Source: MFD00082-c5 sp963697995 (lineage in GTDB: Bacteria; Chlamydiota; Chlamydiia; Chlamydiales; JAJFMB01). Taken from it: a stretch of DNA of 64,000 bases. A model generated the notes under the pieces. That model worked only from the letters and a program-made list of their open reading frames with translations. It was not told the DNA's origin and searched no databases. Made by a program: the position numbers and the translations under genes. The stretch lies in NCBI GenBank assembly GCA_963697995.1, contig OY969110.1, positions 1,054,001 through 1,118,000 of the forward strand. Direction: 5' to 3'. Of this stretch, positions 24,661 through 33,203 are shown piece after piece (within the stretch, counting starts at the first letter, position 1; every line of letters starts with the position of its first letter).

Positions 24661-26361
24661 TTATTCTGCTATGCGTCTAGAATCGGCATACGTTAAAATC
24701 TTTTCGACAAAGGGATCATTTTTACTTTGTTCCGAATGACGGCTTATAAAAACGGCTCCAGGGCCAAATGAAACGCCACCTGATCCCAAATGAGTTGTAC
24801 AACGAGCGTTACAAACTTTGCGCTCATTGCAATAGAGGGAGCCAATAGTGGGAAACCCATCGTATGCCACAGCTCTTCTTCCTACCCAGCGGCGTGCAAT
24901 ACCCTTATTTTCTAAAGATGACAACTCTTCAGAAGAAATTGTTTTGCCCTTCGTGTGGTATCCTTGAGCTAATGAAACAAATTCAGGAAGAACATCGTTG
25001 ACCATGTTCAATTGAACGAGATTCCTATTTTTAGCAAACTCTTCCTCTTTATTTGGCTCCTTGTCGCCATAAAACGCTTTTGTGCCGGCCACTCCAATAA
25101 AAATAGAGTTTTCTTTAAATCGAGCTTGCCAAGCCAAAACAATACCCTCATTATGCACTTCCATGCAGTGTGAAAAGTTTTTATACATTTCAATCTGATC
25201 CTTTGAAAGTGGGATAGTGATTAAAAGGGAAGCCCCTGCAAAACCTGCATAAGCCGGTTCATTAAATCCCAAATGATGGAGAGTTCCAATAGATTCCCCA
25301 GGGCAAAAAACATAGCGAGATTCGATTTTGGATTGAGTTTCAATTTGCTCTGTTCCATTGCTAAACTTTAAACCGATGATGCGCAAATCGTCCGAATTGG
25401 GATCAAACATTATTGCTGTGACTTCTTTACCAAACTGAAGCTCAAAACAATCTCGGATTTGATTGTTAGAGTCTTTGTATTGTCCCATCGTTTTTTTTAG
25501 GTAAGCGTAGAATTTAGGCAGGAAAGAGCCTGTGTCGATGCACCCACCTGGTCTCCATAAAGCGACAGAGTCGTTTTTCCAAATGCGAACTTTATTGTTA
25601 TCTAAAACGGAGTGATGATCGCAAAAATCGGCGAGGAATGGATCGATTGCGATCACTTCATCAGGTGATAAAATAGCGCAGTTTTTATACCCTAATTTTT
25701 CATAGTCAGCCTGCATATTGAGAGCGCGATTCTTAGCATTTGGGATTCCGTAGATAAGGTCAATTCGATAGCCATCATGGAGAGTTTTTTTAGAATCGTT
25801 TCTTGGTTCTCGGCAAGGATTAAAATTAGAGGCTTCTAAAATACCCTTAAGTTCAGCATCCCCTTCATCATACATCTGTTGCCACAAATCCATACTTTTT
25901 TTGCCGAGCATCAATAATGAGAGCGTGCGGTCGTCATGATTTTTATCGGAACCGTAAATCGCTACAGCTTCTTTAAAATGGATGGCAGCTTCCGAATCAT
26001 TAACTCCTGCCACATCATCTACACGTATTCCACCTGGCTGACTAAAAAGGATGGAGAGTTTTTCCACTAATTCAGATCCACGAGGCACAACACTCAATAT
26101 CTCATCAATTGTAAGGCTCGGAACAATGTTATATGAAGTGTTAGTTGAGGATTTTCCACCGTTTGATTGAGAAAGGCTGTCTCCTTTCTCGTAAACTGTT
26201 ATGCAAATTTTTTCACCATTTTTTTCAGCCTCTTTATGCGCATAATACGATTCGAGGGCTCCAACAATTCCTCCACCAATGATGTGGGTTTTATAGTTAA
26301 CTGCAAAAGTTTCACTAAAGCTTAAGACACATGAAAGTATAAGAAAGAATATTTTTTTCAT
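24661..26361 (-). CDS. Exported FAD-dependent oxidoreductase (DAO-like)
   Basis: A 566-residue protein with a signal peptide (KKIFFLILSCVLSFSETFA, then VNYK). The FAD-binding Rossmann motif IIGGGIVGALES follows at once, with the second strand ending TVYEKGDSLSQSNGGKSS. The middle has RPGGCIDTGSFLPKFYAYL, and the C-terminal part RRWVGRRAVAYDGFPTIGSL and GSGGVSFGPGA, the usual DAO-family second FAD contact. Substrate unknown. Among the transferases it may oxidise a sugar or amine. An FAD protein behind a Sec signal would have to bind FAD outside the cytoplasm. AAGGAT precedes the ATG. Confidence 0.78.
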   Translation of the reverse strand: MKKIFFLILSCVLSFSETFAVNYKTHIIGGGIVGALESYYAHKEAEKNGEKICITVYEKGDSLSQSNGGKSSTNTSYNIVPSLTIDEILSVVPRGSELVEKLSILFSQPGGIRVDDVAGVNDSEAAIHFKEAVAIYGSDKNHDDRTLSLLMLGKKSMDLWQQMYDEGDAELKGILEASNFNPCREPRNDSKKTLHDGYRIDLIYGIPNAKNRALNMQADYEKLGYKNCAILSPDEVIAIDPFLADFCDHHSVLDNNKVRIWKNDSVALWRPGGCIDTGSFLPKFYAYLKKTMGQYKDSNNQIRDCFELQFGKEVTAIMFDPNSDDLRIIGLKFSNGTEQIETQSKIESRYVFCPGESIGTLHHLGFNEPAYAGFAGASLLITIPLSKDQIEMYKNFSHCMEVHNEGIVLAWQARFKENSIFIGVAGTKAFYGDKEPNKEEEFAKNRNLVQLNMVNDVLPEFVSLAQGYHTKGKTISSEELSSLENKGIARRWVGRRAVAYDGFPTIGSLYCNERKVCNARCTTHLGSGGVSFGPGAVFISRHSEQSKNDPFVEKILTYADSRRIAE

Positions 26362-26722
26362 TTGTTATCCTTAAAGGAGTTTTTTTTTATTTGAGAGATG
26401 ACGCCATTTGCAGGAAATAATTTCAAAAACTGTTCGGATCTTTTAGTGTCGATCTTCGCTATGGGGACTTATAATCACAAGAAGTAACTTTCGTTCTCCG
26501 GGCTTTGATCGCAGCCAAATTTCTTTTTATTTTGTGAATTTATTTCTGCAAATGGTATTGCTAAAATCTCTCCATCGAAGCGATTGTGGCTTAAGGGGGT
26601 TTTTATTATCAATAGACTTCTTTCAAAACTCTAATCGCTTGCTAATTTCACCCTTTTCGTTAGCATGAAAGCTAAATATTTTTGACAATCTGAATAAAAA
26701 TCACTGATTTTATCGAACAAGG
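26362..26722. other. 360-bp AT-rich non-coding stretch
   Basis: The upstream region of the oxidoreductase gene. Beyond its ribosome binding site I see no gene, RNA or clear promoter here. It ends at MITE family 2 copy 2. Confidence 0.5.
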
Positions 26723-26890
26723 CTAGTACAGTTGAAAAAAGTTTTTACTGAAAATTTTAATTTGAAAGCTCCCGCGGTTCGTGTATCGAAAATGGGGCTA
26801 GTATGGAGTTAATACAACCCCATTTTCATCTGCGACCCCGGGGCTTTGAAATCGAAATTTAAGCTAAAAACTTTTGTTCAACTGTACTAG
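26723..26890. mobile_element. MITE family 2, copy 2 (palindromic, 168 bp)
   Basis: Same element as 9133-9303, in the opposite orientation. CTAGTACAGTTGAA begins it and its inverted form ends it, with arms complementary across the whole length. It lies between the oxidoreductase gene and tRNA-Ser. Confidence 0.85.
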
Positions 26891-26927
26891 TATTGAAATA
26901 AGAAAATGATTTGATAAAAGAGGGAAT

Positions 26928-27012
26928 CGGAAGAGGAGGGATTCGAACCCCCGTTACCTTACGGTAAATCTGTTTTCGAAACAGACGCAATCGGCCACTC
27001 TGCCACTCTTCC
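26928..27012 (-). tRNA. tRNA-Ser (anticodon CGA)
   Basis: The reverse strand starts GGAAGAG and ends CTCTTCC plus discriminator G. The anticodon stem TCTGT/ACAGA encloses loop TTCGAAA, giving anticodon CGA. A long variable arm (TTTACCGTAAGGTAA) and GTTCGAATC in the T loop are typical of tRNA-Ser. CCA is not encoded. Confidence 0.94.
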
Positions 27013-27081
27013 TTATTAGAAAAAAACTATTAGTGTATAAATAGTTTCAGGAAGAATTCTCTCAAAAACAGGCTTAAAAAG

Positions 27082-28404
27082 TCAAAGGTTTTTAAGCGCT
27101 TCTACTATTACGGAAAACCCTTTTTTTAAACGGCTTATGGAAAAATGTTCGTTTGGTGCATGGATCTGATCCCCTGGAAGACCTAACCCGAGCAGGATCA
27201 CTTCGGCACCGCTAATTTCGGCAAGTTCTGAGACTATTGGAATTGATCCTCCTTGCAGAAGAGATTCGCACGGTTTTTGAAATACTTTTTCAAATGCACG
27301 TTTAAATGCAAGAGCCCCTCGGGAGTTTGGATTGGCTCGAATCGCTTTTCCACACCCCTCGTGGATTTTGATGTCGATCCCAAGCCCTGGGGGAGTTAGT
27401 TGAATGAGAAACTTCTTTAAACTCTCCCCAATTTTTTTAGGATCCTGCTTTTCAACCAACCGACAAGACAGTTTTGCAAACGCCTTGGCAGGGATCACTG
27501 TCTTAAATCCCTCACCGCTATAGCCGCCTGAAAGGCCATTGATCTCAAGCGTAGGTCTTGCTCCCACGCGCTCTCCGGGAGAAAAAGCCTTCTCACCCCC
27601 ATTGGCCACAGCTCCAAAAAGAGCCATATACTCGTTTTCATCAAAGTCTAAGGCCAAAAGTTTTCTCTCCTCCTCTTTAAGGGGGATCACATCGTCGTAG
27701 AAATGGGGAACCATAACGCGCCCCTCTTTATCCCGAAGATGACTTAAAATTTCGACTAAGGCGTGTAGGGGATTGTAGGCAATTCCGCCGTGTTGCCCCG
27801 AGTGTAAGTCGGTGTGAGATCCCGTAATGACGACGTCGCATGTTAATATTCCCCGAACCCCTAAAGTGATCGCAGGTCTCTCTTCGTTTTTTAGGCTTAA
27901 GTCGACAATCGCCAAAGTGTCCGCTTGAAGAGCCTCTTTTTTTTGGGGGAGAAGTTTTGATAACTCATGACTGGCACTCTCCTCTTCCCCTTCGATGATC
28001 AGTTTGATGTTGACGTTTTTTGGGTTATTTTTTAAGAATTCTTTGACCGCTTTGATAGTATAGAGGCATTGCCCTTTATTGTCCTGGGCTCCCCTTGCAA
28101 AGACGAGATCATTCTCGATCGTTGGGGTAAAAGGGGGGCTTTTCCAAAGTTCTAATGGATCGACTGGTTGAACATCGTAGTGGTTGTAGATGAGAATAGT
28201 CGGTTTATCGGGACCTGCTTTTAAATTTTTGGCAAAAACGACTGGTGGACCCTCCGTTTGCCAAATCTCTACGTCAAGAGATGATTCTTCAAGTTTTTCC
28301 TTTAACCAAAGCGCGGCCTTTTCCATTTCAGATTGCAATGATTTATCGGCACTGATTGTTTTGAAGGTAAGGAAGGTCAGGTAATCGTCTAAGAGTTCAT
28401 TCAT
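27082..28404 (-). CDS. M20 family metallodipeptidase
   Basis: A 440-residue cytoplasmic peptidase without a signal peptide. Zinc-site motifs of the M20/CNDP group are visible: YNHYDVQP at about residue 72 (metal His and Asp), ARGAQDNKGQ at about 104 (bridging Asp) and IEGEEESAS at about 136 (catalytic and metal Glu). The dimerisation domain holds GSHTDLHSGQHGG, and the C terminus has GDQIHAPNEHFS with the last metal His. It probably hydrolyses imported di- or oligopeptides. Divergent from epmB. Confidence 0.9.
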   Translation of the reverse strand: MNELLDDYLTFLTFKTISADKSLQSEMEKAALWLKEKLEESSLDVEIWQTEGPPVVFAKNLKAGPDKPTILIYNHYDVQPVDPLELWKSPPFTPTIENDLVFARGAQDNKGQCLYTIKAVKEFLKNNPKNVNIKLIIEGEEESASHELSKLLPQKKEALQADTLAIVDLSLKNEERPAITLGVRGILTCDVVITGSHTDLHSGQHGGIAYNPLHALVEILSHLRDKEGRVMVPHFYDDVIPLKEEERKLLALDFDENEYMALFGAVANGGEKAFSPGERVGARPTLEINGLSGGYSGEGFKTVIPAKAFAKLSCRLVEKQDPKKIGESLKKFLIQLTPPGLGIDIKIHEGCGKAIRANPNSRGALAFKRAFEKVFQKPCESLLQGGSIPIVSELAEISGAEVILLGLGLPGDQIHAPNEHFSISRLKKGFSVIVEALKNL

Positions 28405-28455
28405 ATTTAGTCTAAATTTTCCTTTTTAAAATTGAAGGGAAACATGTTATTCCTC

Positions 28456-28484
28456 TTGTTATTTTAAAGGTTTTTTGATATAAC
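28456..28484 (+). promoter_or_regulatory. Promoter of epmB, possibly leaderless
   Basis: -35 TTGTTA (28456-28461), 17-base spacer, -10 TATAAC (28479-28484). The expected start falls about 6 bases before the ATG at 28497, and no Shine-Dalgarno is visible. Confidence 0.6.
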
Positions 28485-28496
28485 ATTAAAACTCAG

Positions 28497-29489
28497 ATGT
28501 CTAACTGTCAAGCTTTTCTAGATTCTCATACCGATTGGCGAAAAATTTATCAGAAAAATTTTCGCAATCTCCATTCGTTGCTCTCATTTTTAGAGTTAAC
28601 GGAGAAAGAGCTTCCCTTAATTTCTAAAAAGTCTCATTTTGCTCTAAATGTGCCCTTACGGCTAGCTCTTAAGATGAAGAAGCGCTCTCTTGAGTGTCCT
28701 ATTGTAAGGCAGTTTCTTCCTTTGATCGATGAAGAAGTGACCCTTTCAGGTTTTACAACAGATCCTCTTCAAGAGATGAGTTGTCGAAAAGAAGCTAAAT
28801 TATTGCATAAGTATGAAGGGCGCGCTCTTCTTGTGTGTACAAGTGCCTGCGCTATGCATTGTCGCTACTGTTTTCGGCAAGATTTTGATTACGAAGTTGA
28901 GGATAAGAGTTTTGATAAAGAGCTTAAGTATATTGACTCTCAAAAAAGCCTTTCCGAAGTGATTTTAAGTGGGGGAGACCCTCTTTCTCTCTCTAATCGT
29001 ACATTGGGTGAACTTTTTTTTAAAATTTCAAAAATGTCCCACGTTAAAAGAGTCAGATTTCATACCCGTTTTCCAATAGGCATTCCAGAGAGGATCGATG
29101 AGGAGTTTTTAAATTTGATTGAGACGGCTCCTTTCACTGTTTTTTTCGTTGTCCATGTCAATGTGGCAGAAGAGATGGACGAGGAGATTTTTAAGAAATT
29201 GACGGCTCTTCGAAAGAGGGGTGCCATTATTTTAAGTCAAACGGTTTTGTTAAAGGGTGTAAACGATTCAAAAGAGGCTTTAAAAAACCTTTTTGAAACT
29301 CTAGTCAACGAGGGAGTGACTCCCTATTACCTTCATCAATTAGACCGAGCTAAGCGGGTTTCTCACTTTGAGGTTTCTATTGAGAGAGGCAAAGAACTTT
29401 TGGCGCAAGTGGCAAAAGAGCTCTCAGGTTATGCTCTGCCCCGTTTTGTCCAAGAGATTCCAGCAAAACCTGGAAAAGTGTGGCTTTAA
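28497..29489 (+). CDS. epmB: EF-P (R)-beta-lysylation aminomutase EpmB, KamA family radical SAM
   Basis: A 330-residue radical-SAM lysine 2,3-aminomutase-like protein. The Fe-S cluster motif CAMHCRYC has Cys118, Cys122 and Cys125. Also present are LSGGDPLSL (SAM-binding Gly-rich strand) and RVRFHTRFPIGIP. The length and the short N terminus (LDSHTDWRKIYQ) match EpmB (YjeK), which isomerises lysine for elongation factor P modification, and not the longer catabolic KamA. The EF-P ligase gene epmA is not in this window, so the role rests on family resemblance. Confidence 0.85.
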   Translation: MSNCQAFLDSHTDWRKIYQKNFRNLHSLLSFLELTEKELPLISKKSHFALNVPLRLALKMKKRSLECPIVRQFLPLIDEEVTLSGFTTDPLQEMSCRKEAKLLHKYEGRALLVCTSACAMHCRYCFRQDFDYEVEDKSFDKELKYIDSQKSLSEVILSGGDPLSLSNRTLGELFFKISKMSHVKRVRFHTRFPIGIPERIDEEFLNLIETAPFTVFFVVHVNVAEEMDEEIFKKLTALRKRGAIILSQTVLLKGVNDSKEALKNLFETLVNEGVTPYYLHQLDRAKRVSHFEVSIERGKELLAQVAKELSGYALPRFVQEIPAKPGKVWL

Positions 29490-29611
29490 AATCTCTACTT
29501 GATTTAAGCTCAAATGAGCAATTTCTTTTAGAAAAATTTTTAATAAAAGGTGATTTTTTTAAAAATCTTTATGAATGATTGCAACCTTTAAAATCTCTTC
29601 TAGGCGGTCTT

Positions 29612-30907
29612 ATGTCATTTAGATTTTTTTTTCTCTGTTTTGGGATTTTAGGAATACAATTTTTAAATGCGGCAAGTTCAATAGGTGTCGTTTCTTTAGC
29701 TATTGGAGACTCGTATAAGGCCCTTGTCGAGAATGCGATAAAAAATAAAGTGCAATACTGTCAGCTTCACGGTTACGACTTTTATTGTCCCGAACACTCT
29801 TTAGACTCCTCTCGATCCCCCCTTTGGAGCAAAATTCCAGCAATTTTAAAAGCTATGGAAAATTCTGAGCATCAGTGGATTTTTTGGACAGATGCCGATG
29901 CTTTATTTACTAATTTTGCTTATAAGTTAGAAGAATTTATAGATGAAAACTATCTTTTTATAGTTAGTAAAGATGTTTACGATATTAATACGGGTCATTT
30001 TTTTATTCGGAATTGTGAAAGGGCAAAACAGCTATTAAGAGACATGTATGCAAGAGAAGAGTGTGTCTCTCATGAATGGGCGGAACAGATGGCTTTTATT
30101 TGCGAATATCGAGAAAAACCTGAAGTGAGGGCATTTACAAAGTTGATACCTCAACGTTTGATCAATTCATACCCTCCCGAACTGCTTCTACATAGTGACA
30201 AACCAGATATTTGTATACATAAGAAAGGAGACTTTATTATTCATTTTCCTTCCTTGAAAGGGGAGTATTTGAAAAAGTGTATTGATACTTATGTTAAGAA
30301 AGTTGTTAATTCTTACGATTTTTTGACTTTAGGTAATTATTTTAAGCTTTATGGATTTCAGAAAGAATCGATAAATTTTTATCTGGGGGAGAAAGTCTTA
30401 ACAAGGCCTAAGAGGCGACAAATGAGGGAGTGTCTTTTGGGAAAATCCTCTATTAAACGGATTGCCTGCTGGGGATTACATCGGGGAGGGGTCACTGATA
30501 TTTTTTTTAGAAGGTGTCGTGATTTAGATATTTTATTGAGTTTCGATGCTATTTCTTGTCCTGAGACACTAGTGGCCAAGGAGTTTTTTTCTCGAAAATA
30601 TAGAGAAAAGTTTGTTTTTTGTGAAAAAGATTGTTTAGAAGAAACTTTAGTTGCGGATAAGCCTTTTGATCTTATTTATATCGATTCTCATAGAGGTGAT
30701 AAGGGGTGTTTATCTGACCTTGAAAAGATCCGTTTCTTGGCTGATTCTGAAACTATTTTGTGGATTAACAATTATACAGATTCTGTTCACGAGGCCGTGT
30801 CTAAAGCGGTCGAGAACGGGTTGATAAAAATTTTAGCTATTCATCATTCTCAAAATAAAAATGATATTCGAGTTTGGTGTGAGGCTCAATATAAAATGGA
30901 GAGGTAA
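29612..30907 (+). CDS. Exported GT34-like glycosyltransferase fused to a methyltransferase-like domain
   Basis: ATG 29612 is chosen because AGGCGG stands just upstream and a signal peptide follows (FRFFFLCFGILGIQFLNA); an in-frame start 33 bases earlier hides it. Residues about 22-230 resemble galactosyl/mannosyl transferases of family 34: CQLHGYDFYCP, PLWSKIPAILKAM, the DxD motif WTDADALF and INTGHFFIRN. From about 290 the sequence looks like a methyltransferase-like domain (KRIACWGLHRGGVTD, FDLIYIDSHRGDKGCLSDLEKI, ETILWINNY). The latter resembles the 32637-32819 remnant and the genes at 33204 and 34152. The fusion, the donor and the acceptor are undescribed to my knowledge. Confidence 0.72.
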   Translation: MSFRFFFLCFGILGIQFLNAASSIGVVSLAIGDSYKALVENAIKNKVQYCQLHGYDFYCPEHSLDSSRSPLWSKIPAILKAMENSEHQWIFWTDADALFTNFAYKLEEFIDENYLFIVSKDVYDINTGHFFIRNCERAKQLLRDMYAREECVSHEWAEQMAFICEYREKPEVRAFTKLIPQRLINSYPPELLLHSDKPDICIHKKGDFIIHFPSLKGEYLKKCIDTYVKKVVNSYDFLTLGNYFKLYGFQKESINFYLGEKVLTRPKRRQMRECLLGKSSIKRIACWGLHRGGVTDIFFRRCRDLDILLSFDAISCPETLVAKEFFSRKYREKFVFCEKDCLEETLVADKPFDLIYIDSHRGDKGCLSDLEKIRFLADSETILWINNYTDSVHEAVSKAVENGLIKILAIHHSQNKNDIRVWCEAQYKMER

Positions 30908-30908
30908 A

Positions 30909-31598
30909 ATGAAGTCTTTTGTTTTGTTTTTTATATTAACGGTGTCTCTTTTTAAGGGGGAGTCTCTTTTTGGTAAGAGCCTGGAAGATGTTTTTACTAG
31001 CATTTATAAGAAGGCCCATTGGGGAAAAAATGAAAATGGGGAAGGGTCTTCAGGGGGAGGATCGACTGTTGAAGTGACTGCTGAATATCGTGCTTTTTTA
31101 CAGCATTTTATGGAGGAGAATAAAATCACTTCTGTTATTGATGTGGGGTGTGGTGATTGGGAATTTTCTAAACTGATCAATTGGAGAAATATCAAGTATA
31201 CAGGTTATGATATTGTTAAACCGATAATTGAAAAAAACAAAATCCAGTTTGAAACAGATACAATCTCTTTCATCCATGGCAATGCTATCAAAATCGATCT
31301 GCCTGAAGCTGATTTGTTGATATGTAAGGAAGTTTTGCAGCATTTGTCCAATAAAGAGATTGCTTTGTTTTTAAAACAACTTCCTAAATTTAAGTACGCT
31401 ATTTTGGTCAACGATGTCGACCGAGATACTTTAACAAGTGAGAATAGGGATATTGCCAGCGGGGGATACAGGCTTTTGGATTTAAGAAATCCCCCTTTCT
31501 CTTTAAAGGCGATGGTTGTCTTTAACTATCAAGCACCAGATCCCCATCGGGAGATGAAGCAGGTTTTGCTCTTTGTGAATGAGGGGAAGATTGAGTAA
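30909..31598 (+). CDS. Exported class I SAM-dependent methyltransferase
   Basis: A 229-residue protein starting at ATG 30909, placed by GGAGAGGTAAA before it; a longer in-frame start at 30861 overlaps the previous gene. Signal peptide KSFVLFFILTVSLFKG. Methyltransferase core: VIDVGCGDWEFS (motif I), YTGYDIVKPII, FIHGNAIKIDLPEADLLICKEVLQHLS (motif IV region) and AILVNDV. It begins one base after the previous stop and is followed after 3 bases by the exostosin-like gene, so three genes form an operon. Acceptor unknown. Confidence 0.78.
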   Translation: MKSFVLFFILTVSLFKGESLFGKSLEDVFTSIYKKAHWGKNENGEGSSGGGSTVEVTAEYRAFLQHFMEENKITSVIDVGCGDWEFSKLINWRNIKYTGYDIVKPIIEKNKIQFETDTISFIHGNAIKIDLPEADLLICKEVLQHLSNKEIALFLKQLPKFKYAILVNDVDRDTLTSENRDIASGGYRLLDLRNPPFSLKAMVVFNYQAPDPHREMKQVLLFVNEGKIE

Positions 31599-31601
31599 AA
31601 A

Positions 31602-32606
31602 ATGAGTCTAAAGTATTTTTTCTTATTTCTTATTTTTATTCAGCCTTTAAGAGGAGAAAATCGATGGGAGCCCACCGAATTTGTTTGGAATTTAGGTTTG
31701 GCTTCCCTTTGTGATGAAGGTTTAGATAAAGATCCAATCGCTTATTTTCAGGGATCGATAGGAACACCTCGTTTTGATATTGATGAGTCTTCACAAGTCG
31801 TCTGGACAAGAGCTTGTTTTATGAAGCTCTTTTGTAGTGAGGTGTTGCCAAAACTTAAAAAACCGATCGTCTTAGTGATAGGGGATGGAGATTTGTCATT
31901 TCCCTCTCAGTCGATCTCTCCTTTTGAGATGTGTCAGCTCATTGAAAATAAAAATATTCTCCATATTTTTGCTCAAAATTGCGATTATAGGGGAGAAAGT
32001 TCTAAAGTTTCCCGATTTCCAATAGGGATTGATTTTCACACGATAGCGTTTAAAAATCTCAATATTTGGGATGAAAAATCAACTTCTAAGGAGCAAGAAG
32101 CCGTTCTTAAAGGTATTTTGTCTACTTTGAAGCCCACGGATCAGCGAAAATTGGGTGCCTTTGTCGATTTTCAATTAAACGATACCATGAGATCGGGTGA
32201 TAACCAAAGGTATCTAGAGTTTGGTGAAGATCGCACTTCTATTTTTAACCGTATCGGATGCTTAAAAATGATAGATTATCCTGAGTGTCCCATGAAGCGA
32301 AGAGAGCTTTGGCAAAAAAAGGGGGAGTACGCTTTTTCTATAAGCCCCATTGGAAATGGTCTTGATTGTCACAGAACTTGGGAAGATTTGGTGTTGGGTT
32401 GTATTGTGATTGTAAAAACTTCCCCTTTGGACCCTTTATATGAGGGGTTGCCTGTAGTGATTGTAACAGATTGGGATGAGATTACTGAAGAGAATATGAA
32501 AAAATGGCTCGAACAATACAAAGATGCTTTTACAAATCCGAAATATAGAGAAAAACTAACAAACACTTATTGGATCAATAAAGTGAGGGATGAACTAAGG
32601 AAATAG
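31602..32606 (+). CDS. Exported exostosin-like (GT47-type) glycosyltransferase
   Basis: A 334-residue protein with a signal peptide (LKYFFLFLIFIQPLRG, then ENRW). The C-terminal third shows the exostosin-family pattern: FSISPIGNGLDCHRTWEDLVLGC, then IVIVKTSPLDPLYEGLPVVIV and TDWDEIT. The N-terminal part is less characteristic. Such enzymes transfer sugars in eukaryotic heparan or plant wall synthesis and occur in giant viruses and some bacteria. It ends the three-gene operon. The terminator hairpin overlaps its stop codon. Confidence 0.7.
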   Translation: MSLKYFFLFLIFIQPLRGENRWEPTEFVWNLGLASLCDEGLDKDPIAYFQGSIGTPRFDIDESSQVVWTRACFMKLFCSEVLPKLKKPIVLVIGDGDLSFPSQSISPFEMCQLIENKNILHIFAQNCDYRGESSKVSRFPIGIDFHTIAFKNLNIWDEKSTSKEQEAVLKGILSTLKPTDQRKLGAFVDFQLNDTMRSGDNQRYLEFGEDRTSIFNRIGCLKMIDYPECPMKRRELWQKKGEYAFSISPIGNGLDCHRTWEDLVLGCIVIVKTSPLDPLYEGLPVVIVTDWDEITEENMKKWLEQYKDAFTNPKYREKLTNTYWINKVRDELRK

Positions 32607-32624
32607 CCTTTTGGCTATTTCCTT
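32597..32624 (+). terminator. Intrinsic terminator overlapping a stop codon
   Basis: A 12-bp perfect stem, AAGGAAATAGCC / GGCTATTTCCTT with a TTTT loop. The TAG stop of the exostosin-like gene is inside the left arm. Confidence 0.8.
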
Positions 32625-32636
32625 AAAAAGGGCTTA

Positions 32637-32819
32637 CTAAAAGTTGCTGCTAGCATGAACACTCATTCTAAGCTCCTCGGCAGCTCTTGTGACTCCTTTC
32701 CTAACCGATTCCCAATACCAGTCATCCCCGCACATGATCCCATCTTCTCTTAAGTGCTTTGACCAAGCGATAATATTTTTGTATACATTTCCTTCCGCGT
32801 GAGAAGCGTCGATATAAAT
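32637..32819 (-). pseudogene. 3' remnant of a methyltransferase gene cut by a MITE
   Basis: The minus strand encodes 60 residues running from the MITE border to TAG at 32639-32637: IYIDASHAEGNVYKNI, then LREDGIMCGDDWYWESV. This is the C-terminal part of a class I methyltransferase of the kind encoded at 33204 and 34152 (compare FFYDG, then AVVDDWNWDFVREGT). The 5' part is missing; MITE copy B starts exactly where the frame is lost. The flanks of the MITE do not match as a target duplication. Confidence 0.78.
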
Positions 32820-33097
32820 AGTCGGCCCTTAAAAAAGTCCTCTCCCATAAAAAGTGCCCCTTTTGACAAAAAAGGCGTTTTACTCCTCACCAAACCCCTC
32901 AAGGAGGGGTAAGCGTCGTTTACCGCTTTTTTTGTTGCAAAAGGATCGCTTTTTCTTTGGAGAGTGCGTGTTCCATTCGCGAAATTTTTAAGTTTTTCTC
33001 ATTGTCATATAATTAAACCTTGCAAAATAGGCTATGTCTTTTCTCCTCGTTAACTGCAAATTTTTCTCAAGGACCCCTTACTTTTTCAGGGCGGACT
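32820..33097 (+). mobile_element. MITE family 1, copy B (278 bp)
   Basis: Begins AGTCGGCCCTTAAAAAAGT and ends CTTTTTCAGGGCGGACT, with two substitutions in the terminal repeats relative to the consensus. It abuts the truncated methyltransferase on the left and the promoter of the gene at 33204 on the right. No matching flanking duplication is visible, so it may be a recombinant between two copies. Confidence 0.85.
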
Positions 33098-33115
33098 AGT
33101 TAAGTCTTTTGGAAG

Positions 33116-33144
33116 TTGTCAAGAAAGGGACTTGTCTGTTAATC
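33116..33144 (+). promoter_or_regulatory. Promoter of the 33204 methyltransferase
   Basis: -35 TTGTCA, 17-base spacer, -10 TTAATC. The same arrangement recurs before the paralogue (34069-34097), within a block beginning CTTTTGGAA. Confidence 0.6.
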
Positions 33145-33203
33145 TATTTTTTAGTTGAATGTGAAAAAAAGGGAAAAATGGTTTTTAACTTATGGAGAAA
33201 AGT

